From assembly GCA_030248065.1 (NCBI GenBank), contig JASAMV010003014.1:17552-81551 (forward strand): a DNA stretch of 64,000 nt, given 5' to 3'. This DNA is from Rhynchonema sp. JSB1_4 (Eukaryota; Nematoda; Chromadorea; Monhysterida; Xyalidae). The stretch's first letter is position 1. Every line of letters starts with the position of its first letter. The position numbers were made by a program, and so were the translations under genes. The notes below the pieces were generated by a model that worked only from the letters and a program-made list of their open reading frames with translations, had not been told where the DNA came from and searched no databases. Positions 54,979 to 64,000 of the stretch are shown here, piece after piece.

Positions 54979-55252
54979 TTGGTCGCACAATGACCATGTA
55001 AGAATTCATCAAATCAATCCTGATTTTCACGTTCACTCACTCTTAACCACTGAGCTATTTGTGATTCTCACAAAACATTTTCCGCTGAAAATAATCTAGC
55101 AGATCAACCACGTTGCCGCAGGTCTGAAACATTCTCTTCACTGCATGTTTTGTGTGCGATCGCGCAACGCAACGTCATTGCGCCGTCACTTTCCCGCTTT
55201 CCGATTCAGGAAGAAAATTTGACCAATTCTTATAAAGTCATTGTGCGACCAA
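54979..55252. mobile_element. MITE, TTGGTCGCACAATGAC family
   Basis: The ends TTGGTCGCACAATGACCATG and TCATTGTGCGACCAA are flanked by TA. The core GGTCTGAAACATTCTC (55125) is identical to the CDK7-intron copy. From 55253 to 55793 nothing is recognised. Confidence 0.87.
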
Positions 55253-55793
55253 TACATAGGTATGCGTATGGAATGTTCGTCTATCTACGAAACACCGTTG
55301 ATCTGGTTTTAGCTGATCACATTGCCCGACAACATGCCTCTCGCTGTAGCGACGCTTGCGCCGATACATCTGCAATTATTACTGACTAAAAACGTGTTCG
55401 TCTGCATTCGTGTAATTTGCATTCCTATATTTTCGGTTTAGTTCTTGAACACAAAAATTAATGCAAAACTTGTTTCTGCAATACGAGTCGGACGTCACGG
55501 TCACAATCGACAACCAAGTCACGTGCGGCAAAAGGTTGTACAGTTGCGCCTCCGTATGAGAACATTCATTATGAGAGTAATTTAGTTAAGAACCTGCACA
55601 TGATTGGCCTAGTCCGAGTTTTTGTCTGAATCTGTAGTGGAGCGCCTCGGTCTGAGAAAAAGCCCTCACAATCACAAACGTTCTGGGTCCTAAAATGCTG
55701 ATTTAGTGTTGCGTGACCCCGTCAATATTTTTGAGCGATCAGCATGCAAACAAACGTCAGCTCCCGAATAAACTGACCGATAATATCCACGTA

Positions 55794-56134
55794 CAGATCC
55801 CCCAACAAGTAGCGTCCCAGTGCGTAGGATTTTTTTGGCCTACCGCGGTTGACTGCCGTCAACTGCTTCCCCACCGGATAGCTATGTCCAACACACAAAG
55901 TATAGTCGACTGCAGACCACCGGGGTCAGCTGCTGGCTACCGCAGTCGACTGCAGTTGACTGCGGTGAACCGCGGTAGCTGTTTTTGTGTGTGTGGTGGC
56001 CCACCGCAGTCAACCGCAGTAGCAGGCAGCTGTGTGTTAAACATACCAATCCGGTGGGCTCGCGGTTGACCGCAGTCAACCGCGGTAGGCCAAAAAAATC
56101 CTGCGCACTGGGACGCTACTTGTTGGGGGATCTG
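55794..56134. mobile_element. TA-flanked MITE with ~65-bp near-perfect terminal repeats
   Basis: CAGATCCCCCAACAAGTAGC and its complement form the ends, with TA outside (55792-55793, 56135-56136). The arms continue through GGATTTTTTTGGCCTACCGC with one mismatch. The centre is a set of CCGCAGTCAACCGC/GCGGTTGACTGCGG units in both orientations. There is no ORF. Confidence 0.92.
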
Positions 56135-56339
56135 TAACTTCATTATTTGCAGTTGTGCAACTTGTTTTCTGTGCACGCTAGTAGTGAGGTGTTACATCGG
56201 GGCCTATGTAAAGTATAGGTGATCTGTCACTTTCGTGAGTTGAAAGAAAGGGGTCGCTGAGAATGATTGATGACCCTTATATAGTTTAACATGTGGCGAC
56301 TCAAGTAGGATGATCAAAAATGGCTATTTTTTGCGTTTG

Positions 56340-56455
56340 TGCAGCGGGTCGCTGAGGGGTCGCTGGGCGCCGGTGAGCGTGAAGAGCTTGCCGCCCCCGA
56401 AGGGGGCGGCGGGCTCGCTGACGCGAGCCGCCCCCGCCGCCCTCGACCGTGTGAC
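56340..56455. other. GC-rich hairpin island
   Basis: GCCGCCCCCGAAGGGGGCGG and CGGGCTCGCTGACGCGAGCC form two strong adjacent stems in DNA that is otherwise AT-rich. It contrasts sharply with its surroundings. No gene or rRNA segment was recognised. Confidence 0.6.
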
Positions 56456-56874
56456 AAAATGTTTCCTTGTTATTTCAGATTCGTGCCGTGCAACCGGTGT
56501 TACCACAGCGAGATGTGAAAAACGTTTATTTAGCAAGCACCAGCATGATTTGTGAATAAAAACGCAGGACGTCAAAATATTGAATAAATGTGACAAAACC
56601 ATGGTAAACAGCAATACCGTATCAGACGCAAAAATTGTGACACGACACAAATCTTGATGAAACAATAATTATAATTGAGCAAAACCACGTATAAAATGGT
56701 GAAATGATAAAAATAATGCTAAATGGCGGATTTGATGTGATAAAGTCAAGATACCTGTATCGTATCAGACACAAAAAATTTGTGACACGATCGGGCTCGA
56801 ATCATGATGAAGCAACAATCATAAACGCGTAAAATAGTGACCGATGATTGGCAATACCTATGATTACACGAGAT

Positions 56875-59089
56875 CTACACGGCCGAGGTGCTGGGTCGAT
56901 TTTCGAGTGGGATGGGAGCACCCTGAGTGTCTAGCCCTCTCGACAATACTCTCATATTTATCATGTTTTCTTCAATAATGGCTTGATTAAACAGATGTTT
57001 TCGTTTGTAAACCTTATATAACAAGCACGCGAAGGGACACCCGGACGCCAACAACAAGCAGATTGACAGAATAAAGTATCGAATGGCGTCAATGAGCGCT
57101 GTGCCTTTCGTGATCGACGTGGTTACGTCATCAACTTCGATCGTGGTTGGCTGAAAGGTTTGCGCGACCTATGGTATAAATATTCTAGTGACCTTGTTTT
57201 GACTGATTGTCCTGTTACAATGAAATTTTCTCTGCGGGACCGAAAACTTTATTACCGTACTGATAAAAAAACCTCACTTTTATATCTGGCCTTGACTTTT
57301 CTGGCGTGGCTGCTTTGGTAGGGGAGACAGCATCAGTGGGTGGCACACGTTGGACGGTCGATTTCTGAGGCTGTAAAACTTAAAACGTAAACCCCACGTT
57401 AAATCTCGACAGCGTCAGCATAAACTGCTTGGCGTTTGGGATTGTTTCTGGTCAAATACATTTTTTACGCACACTATCATAAACATTTTACGATGACTTT
57501 TACAGTGAACTTCAACTATTTTACGTAGGTCAGTGCAGGTAAAAGTAACGAATTTTTTGAGAACTCACGTCGGTGCAAGCCCGGGCACACGCGGTTGATT
57601 CGTGCAGCGCGTCGGTGGCACATGTGTCCGATACCGGTTTTCGCACTCGAGTCCGGAGGTAGACAGATTTGTCGCACGGCACGTCTGGTGGTGACAGTCG
57701 AGCGCACATAGACCACGAGGACCATTCTTGTAGCGTACAGTCGTGCTGAAAGAAAAGGTAGAAATGTTTTTTTCGCGTGACACTTTTTGCATGTTTTACA
57801 TTGAACAGGAGAAATCGTTATTGGTGGTGAGTAAGTTAGATTGGCGTCGGTAGATTCTATGATCAATTCAATGTTGGAATCGCGGTCACCTCAGTCATGC
57901 GCGCAGTGGTCGTGCTCGTGGTCGGAATTGGCGACACCGTGGTGGTCGACGTTGACATCGTTTCTATTGTAGCTGTCGGGGTTACGGTAGTGGTGGCGGT
58001 AGTTGTTGTAGTTAGGGGTACTGTGTTAGTTGAGGATACCGTAGTCGTTGTGGTCGGCGGCACAGCAGTCGTTGTGGATACGGTAGTGCTTGGGGTTACG
58101 GTTGTGGATAGGGTAGTGCTCGGTGATACTGTAGTTGTTGTGGTGGACATGGTAGTGCTCGGGGTTACGGTAGTTGTTGCAGACATGGTAGTGCTCGGCG
58201 GTACGGTAGTGGTCGGTGGTACGGTAGTGGTTGGCTTGACCGTAGTATGTGGCGTACTCGAACGTTGTACCATCGTCGGTGTCGGTATCGTGGACTTAAT
58301 TGGCTGAAAACTGTTTTTGTATGTGCATGGGGCAAGCAGCCATGTTATGGGTGCTAGCATGAATTAAAACATAACAAAAGCATTTCTAGTGATATCAATT
58401 TAGGTTAATTTGATTTTTCGTTATTATTCCAGTGAAACTTTTAAACGACAAGGGTCCAAACTCTCGAATGCGTAATCGCTGCCACGGGGTGGCTGCACCG
58501 CCAAACAGGATTATGCCAACTGGCCGACCTCGCTTCGTTGCATGTACAGCAGCGTTTTCTAACACACACATGTTTTTGGGAATATAAGGGGATTTACGCG
58601 CTGACGTGGAGAGCGTAAGATATATCAAATATACAGTTGCGCAACCGATCCTGGTGGCGGTGGCGCGTTTCGAGAATTTGGCCCGACGCGGCTGTCAAAT
58701 AAAGGATGTAACTGTGCATAACGACCAGACCCGATTAATAAGTTAAAACCAAAGTAAAAAACTGTCGCGCATACCTTTTGAGATTCACATGCCTCCATTT
58801 GATCGCAATTCGATTGTACGTGAGAATCTGATGCGCACAAACATCCGCACATGCTGCTCGATGATACGTACACACTTTGGCGTGACGAAAGCGCGATTTT
58901 TTTCGTGTCACACATAGGGTAATCAGTGTCCATCAAAATGATACGTGTGGCATTTGGGAATTTGTTCAGAGCGTTCGAAATGTCACTTGATATTAGGCTG
59001 CCCATGCAGGCAATGGTATTGTCCTCGTAGTAGCAGCTAGCATTCACACAGGTAATAGTAATACAAAATACGATAATTTTGCCAAACAT
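56875..59089 (-). CDS. Mucin-like type I membrane protein with a thrombospondin-1 domain
   Basis: Five minus-strand exons (59089-58775, 58303-57890, 57745-57569, 57370-57278, 57150-56875), all in phase 0, give 424 residues. In order: a signal peptide (MFGKIIVFCITITCVNA, 1-17), a domain with eight cysteines (18-105), a Thr/Ser/Pro mucin-like region (106-243) suited to O-glycosylation, and a TSP type 1 repeat (244-302) with the WSSWSMC signature, arginine-layer residues and six cysteines. A Pro/Thr linker, one membrane helix (ILSICLLLASGCPFACLL, ~353-370) and a ~50-residue tail follow. Each domain has its own exon. TSP1 domains bind matrix or other proteins, so a surface adhesion or recognition role is inferred. 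Cysteines within the helix could be palmitoylated. The plus-strand Val-rich frame across exon 2 is a shadow. Confidence 0.82.
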
Positions 59090-59367
59090 GTTTGTGGTCT
59101 GGAAAAACAAATAAGCTAAAAACACACAAAATTAGCAAAGAAACTATCTAAAGGTTCAAACATGACTGGGCTTGCTAAAAATATGAGTGAGCAACTTATA
59201 TCGAAAGGTGCGTGTCGCTCGTGATGTACTGCGCTGAAAAAAAGACATGGCGTGTGTGAGATCTTGTATGCGCAGCAGCAAGCCATAATAAGGAGAGACA
59301 ACAAAAACAAAACAACACGAACTCCAGTCATCCTGTGTGTGACTTGGATGCCAGTGTGCAGCAGCGG

Positions 59368-62300
59368 TTAGTGGTGTGCTGACATCATGTGTTGGCGACA
59401 AATCATGGTTCCACGCATACGTAGTGCTGCATGTTGTGTCTGCAAAAAAATGTGCTCTGAATTGAATGCAGTGAAGTGTGTGGTGAAATCGAGCTCAATG
59501 TAATAATTTCTCCCGTTGATGGTAAATATAATGGGGCTAACTGTGTACTTCACAGCACGTGTATAGCAATAATTGCAAAGCATTTTACGGCGGAATGTAA
59601 CTGTGAGCTGGTTTTTTTCTGCTGTTAGAGCCAGTACTGTCTGTCTTCATTACACTTGTTGTAATGTGTGGAGATAAACAGAAATGCGTAGAACTAAACC
59701 TGTTGCGCAGGCGAAACTTGTGAACGGTGTCTTGCACAGCACGTGGTCGGGCTGATTGAACGTGCTGTCGGTACATCCGATATTCGACGTCATAGGTGTA
59801 TTGGACGCACCAAAACTGCCTGAAGGGAACACGGGGATGGAGTGAACTTTTGTCACAAATGCATCTAATAAATATTTGTACTCTGCAATGGAACGCCTGT
59901 GGCATGCATTTTGCTATGTACAAACAATAAACAGAACCTTACCAGCTCCACACGTCAAAGACGTAACGACACCGTTAGCACTTGGGGTCAGCATCGGATC
60001 CAACAGCAACGTGCTGTTTTGACTGCACGCGACACTCGACCCGATCAGAGCATCGGTCGAACCGAAACCTGATGATAACTTGTCTTAACCCGTATCACAA
60101 GTGCGTTTGACCATCTTTGTGGGAAGGGGCGCGTGTTTTATATGGTTTTACACTACAAAAAGCATCGAATCGTGCACCGGATAAAAAAATTTTTATTTAT
60201 GCGAGCGACGAGTGGATAAAATGCGTTTAAGAGACCCCTTGGCTGAAAATCTGGATATGCTGCTGTTGCTAAATTTTTCGGCTTGTAGACTGCTTGTGGC
60301 TTACTGCGGAGCGATAACATACAGAAGTCACCAGAACCGACCACTGGCAGCGTCTTTTGGTGTCGCGCACAACATGGGGTCAGACGACGTGTTGATGTTG
60401 TCAGGGTTCTGAACACCGAGCAGACCTGAAGGTAAAAGACTACATAGTTGAACATTTTATCATAAACGCAGTTGCTGAATATTTCTTCTCATGGTGCACA
60501 TTGTGTGGAATGGATTTGGTTCGTGCTGTAGACCTATAACCAAGAGAAACGAACGGAACCGACCACGGGTACCGGCACTTGGAGTCGCACACAACATCGG
60601 TTCAGACGACGTGTTGAGTTTGCCACTGGCCTGTGCACTGAACGGACCTGAAAATAAACACGGACAAAGTTTTTATCACAAGCGCTGCAGCTAAATATTT
60701 GTGCTTATTGTGCTGTTTGTGCGGAATGCACGGGGGGCTTATTTCGCATCACCTGCTATTTTGTATATTTTCGCGTGGTCGGGTTGGCTGATAGTTGGAA
60801 TGTGTAGTGGTTCGCATAATGTTGGTGCGAAAAGGTTATAGCAAACAAGCAGTAATCACAAGAACCGGACCAATTTCATACGTCGACGCGGCAACACCGT
60901 TGGCAGTTGAAATGGTGCGCGGCATCTCGTGATTGACTGGCGGGTCAAAATTGGGCTCGTTCGTCTCTTCAGCGAAAATGTCTGAAATAAAAATGGGTGT
61001 CAGCACCAGTACGCGCTAAAAAATGCCTGCGAGACTATTGCCATGGAATGCAAAATTTGATTAGCTTTTGGTTAGCCTGCCAGTTTTTATGAGTATAAAA
61101 ATATTCAAACCTTTCTGTGTTGTCTTTTGTCCATTGTGCCATGCGCTAATATCTGCCAGCACTGCAAAAACTAGCGGTGGTCACAACAAGCAGTTTTCTG
61201 GCTATTTGTAAGAGAACCATTCAAACTATCGCACACCTCGGTCAACTTCTTGCGCAGACAAACTGGGCATGGGCACTGTTTCGTTTTCAGGCGTGTTATC
61301 TGAATATTTCTCACTCTGCTTATTTATGCTTTAATCAATCATATGCTAATATAGAAAACTGCTCACTTGGCACTGCGTATTCATCAATCGTTGCCGGTTT
61401 CAGTATGGGCGCACCCGTGTTGCACAGCTGGCTGTTAACTGAGTCGAACAGCTGGTCACCATTTTCTAGCTTCTTATCCAGGCCAAGTGCCGTCTCCACG
61501 AAACGCAACACTGCGAGTAAAATGAGACAAAAATGACGGCCACATCAACCTGGCGCTCAACTGATCTTAACACACAGAAACTCGGTTTTTTTCTACAGTC
61601 ATACGCAGCGAACGGTGTTGGACCATGTCAAGCCGGCTGATGTTACGTTATGGTGTGTCTTATATATAGTATCTCTCACAAAGTCACAGTCACACACCAC
61701 AGGAAGATGCGCGCGCAATGTGCCAAAATGACAGCTCATAATAAACACACGTCATAAGAAACTTTGTTAAAAAATGAGAAAGAGAGAAAAGTACACGTAC
61801 CAGATTCTTTCCGTAAGTCGTCACAACGGGAAACTCGCGTGTACAGTGTGGTGAGGGTCTCCGGTTTGATAGACGAGGCCGAGTATTCGCCAAATTGCGG
61901 GTCATTGAGCTGCAACACGGGTGTTCAGAATTGTGTCTTGAACAATCAGTGGGGTGTTCTTTCGGCAAATAGTGACAAAAATTATGTTCAAGAATTTACA
62001 GCTTAGTTAAACTGAACTTAGCTGAACTGTAGTGTAGCAATGATACTCACGTTAACTCAGTCATTGTGCGTTTCGGCAAACAAATGCACTTGTCGTTCAC
62101 AGAAAATGGTTGATTTGCTAAACAACATAATGTAAACAAACTAACAGCGTTTGACACGTTGTTTGACTTGCTGCAGCGTAGTGCTTCTTGTGTTCTGCCA
62201 GTCGTCAAACGCGGGGTCGTGGTATCGCCAATTGCATCTAAATACAGGTTCGATACGATTGCAAATCCAGGGACCACATTTTCCAAGTCCGACGATTGGT

Positions 62301-62693
62301 TGATAATCGTGAATTCGCATTTGGCATTGTCCGTTTCACGCATGTTGATCGGTCGAGATGCGAACCTCGTTGCCAGACGACCGATGGCTGATGCGGCACG
62401 TCTTGTCTGTGAACAACAACAGATGTTTTTAAGCAAAATACTGCTGAAATTGCAACAGAACATTTCCTCTTGTTATGATCTCAAACTACGGTTGATACAT
62501 AGCAACAAACATTTTGTGTATAACTTACGCTGGTCGGCTTTTTTTCTGTTTTCACTTCAATAGCCATGCGTTTCTTGAGACTGGGGCCATCAAAGATGTA
62601 CTCGAACGGATCCGGCACATCACGGTGTGGGCGTTTGAATCCGCACATGCCTCGCACTTTTACTAGTGTCTCGTCGTGCGCCAAATGCGCCAT
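59368..62693 (-). CDS. Uncharacterised 493-residue protein built from phase 1-1 exons
   Basis: Ten minus-strand exons (62693-62529, 62406-62158, 61909-61801, 61510-61367, 60981-60871, 60647-60567, 60425-60345, 60068-59943, 59882-59700, 59600-59368) join in frame to a stop. The N-terminus (MAHLAHDETLVKVRGMCGFK) has no signal peptide. Six consecutive exons begin and end in phase 1 with lengths divisible by three. Two 81-bp exons are clear duplicates (both contain NTSS.PMLCATP), and neighbours share weak NGV..S and C...P motifs. The C-terminus reads KYTVSPIIFTINGRNYYIEL. Some donors (GTGGTC at two exons, GTGTCA after exon 2) are weak and were chosen partly for phase. No family is recognised. An ATG two codons upstream (62699) is also possible. 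Confidence 0.55.
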
Positions 62694-62936
62694 TTTCAAT
62701 TACTAAATACTAAAAAAATGAGGCTAATTCAGTCTGACATGAACTGAGCTAACACGGCAGCGCGATTTAGTAACCAAAATAAAACACATACTCAAAATAT
62801 GGACGGCACCCGAATAGGCGGTGTTGAATGGTCAGAAACATAGTCTAGCACAAACGGAGACAACAGAACAAGTGCGTGCGCTTTTGCTCATCTTGGGCAT
62901 ACGGTAACTTGGGCTCAGCTAACTAACAACAAGCAC

Positions 62937-63170
62937 TCAAAGAACGGGTAAACAACTGACACTGGCGGTGGCTCGTTTTATACAATAATTCGACTCACCA
63001 ATTGTGCTTTTTTGACTCACGTAAAGTGACTTTTCAATTCGCATGCTTTCTGCAAAGCCGCTATACATTTTGGGCTTTGTGATCGAAGTGTGGTTCACGA
63101 CTGTTCTATTGATTGAATACAGGCAATCAATCGGTGATCGGCGGAATTGGAGCTTTTTTCTTTTGAAATG
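62937..63170 (-). CDS. Possible internal exon of another minus-strand gene
   Basis: A minus frame ending KSLY at a strong donor (TTTAC|GTGAGTC, 63021/63020) contains RRSPIDCLYSINRTVVNHTS with two N-glycosylation sequons. No acceptor or partner exon was identified with confidence. The rest of 62700-63584 holds nothing else recognisable apart from scattered ACTCACG words (63330-63510). Confidence 0.2.
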   Translation of the reverse strand, partial: HFKRKKLQFRRSPIDCLYSINRTVVNHTSITKPKMYSGFAESMRIEKSLYVSQKSTIGESNYCIKRATASVSCLPVL

Positions 63171-63584
63171 TCCACTTTGAAAGGTCGGTGTACCGACACA
63201 TAGTATAATGAACAAGCACAGGACCTCTTAGTGCTTTTTTCATGACTTTTGCGCGCCAAAATTGTTTAATATAGCTGTGCTCAACTTGATGGCTTGACCA
63301 TCACGGCTGTCAGTTGTTTGCGTGACTTTCAACTCACGCGTTTCTGTCTTTCGACTCACGAGCGGTCTTCTTTCAGCTCAAGACTTGGACACAATTGAAC
63401 TCACGATTACGGTAGTTTGTCTGCTTGCACAGTCGTACGTTTTTGAATACGGTTGTGAGTTAAAAACGCGTATCTAGTGAGCTGAATTACGCATTTCGTG
63501 AGTTGAATATGTGTATAAGAAGCCGATAGTGCTTTCGCACTTTCATTTCTGTTTTTTTGCGTATGGAAGGTTTAGGTCTAAGTA

Positions 63585-63960
63585 ATGGCTGGAATACCTG
63601 TCAAGAAACAGCGTGAGGGGGTCGCGCAGCCAGATGCGCCAGCGCCTGTTGTGAATCGTTTAGATTTCTAGGGATTTAGAATGAAGAAAATCCACCCTCA
63701 CGTGCTGATATCGTAGGCGCTGCTGAGAAGTTGTGTATTTTGTTGGATTTTCTCGTTACTAATCAGTTATTTTGGTCAAAACATGTTTTGTCTCAACAAG
63801 TTATCATTGAATCACTTTGTTCTGTAGACAGAAAGTTTGCCTGAAACTCCTGAATAAATCTGTTATTCAACATCTTATTTCGATATCGAATCCTAGTGGA
63901 ATGATAGCTGTGGCAAAACTTTTGAAGCCAGTGCATGTTAGTAACAGCCCAAGTTTGTGA
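63585..63960 (+). pseudogene. Intronless ORF broken by two frameshifts
   Basis: A frame from MAGIPVKKQREGVAQPDAPA stops at 63671. Coding-like sequence resumes in another frame near 63683 (NPPSRADIVGAAEKLCILLD ... VTNQLFWSKHV) and, after about 63835, in a third (LKLLNKSVIQHLISISNPSG ... KPVHVSNSPSL) to a stop at 63958. Together they suggest one ~120-residue protein, either decayed or carrying sequencing indels. Short introns are not excluded. It is close to the window edge and not recognised. Confidence 0.4.
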
Positions 63961-64000
63961 AGTCTTTCACCAACCAAGCCCAGTATGTGTTACATAACAT

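Noticed and set aside
57897..58307. Plus-strand 136-residue Val-rich ORF
   Set aside because: It is the complement of the Thr-rich mucin exon on the minus strand; composition and splicing support the minus-strand reading.

Overview
The window looks like nuclear DNA of an invertebrate animal. The genes are split by GT-AG introns, use the standard genetic code, and include metazoan housekeeping genes plus a PR-domain zinc finger gene. Intergenic and intronic DNA is packed with short inverted-repeat transposons (hAT-like with 8-bp target duplications, mariner-like with TA, and one element with 9-bp flanking repeats) and foldback elements. No rRNA, CRISPR, operon or viral region was seen. The species cannot be named from this sequence.

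Left part (1-31 kb, all genes on +): after a repeat-rich edge (1-3.8 kb) come four recognisable genes in a row. They are a PRDM10-like PR/SET zinc finger protein (4298-11180, 14 exons), NDUFS7, the N2-cluster subunit of respiratory complex I (12110-15749, 6 exons), CDK7, the TFIIH/CAK kinase (16119-22219, 10 exons), and ERAL1, the mitochondrial Era-type GTPase (23597-30627, 8 exons). Exon junctions were read by hand and the phases agree throughout, except in ERAL1 exon 4, which runs into an almost T-free A/C-rich block (26714-27377) where the G4 region should be. Two segmental copies of ERAL1 exons lie elsewhere, one in NDUFS7 intron 1 and one at 36.7 kb.

Right part (31-64 kb): repeats dominate, with lineage-specific extracellular or membrane proteins on both strands. 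These include a small secreted Cys-rich protein (39451-41421, -), a short membrane protein (44247-44659, +), a receptor-like protein with Cys-rich modules, a membrane segment and a cytoplasmic tail (47570-52779, +), a signal peptide/Cys-rich/mucin/thrombospondin-1/membrane protein (56875-59089, -), and a 493-residue protein built largely from phase 1-1 exons (59368-62693, -). A frameshifted intronless ORF lies at the right edge.

The most unusual signal is not a gene. The octamer TGAAACAT (or its complement) occurs about 48 times, where about 3 are expected by chance. It sits in introns, intergenic DNA, a few exons, and repeatedly in the loop of otherwise unrelated inverted-repeat transposons.
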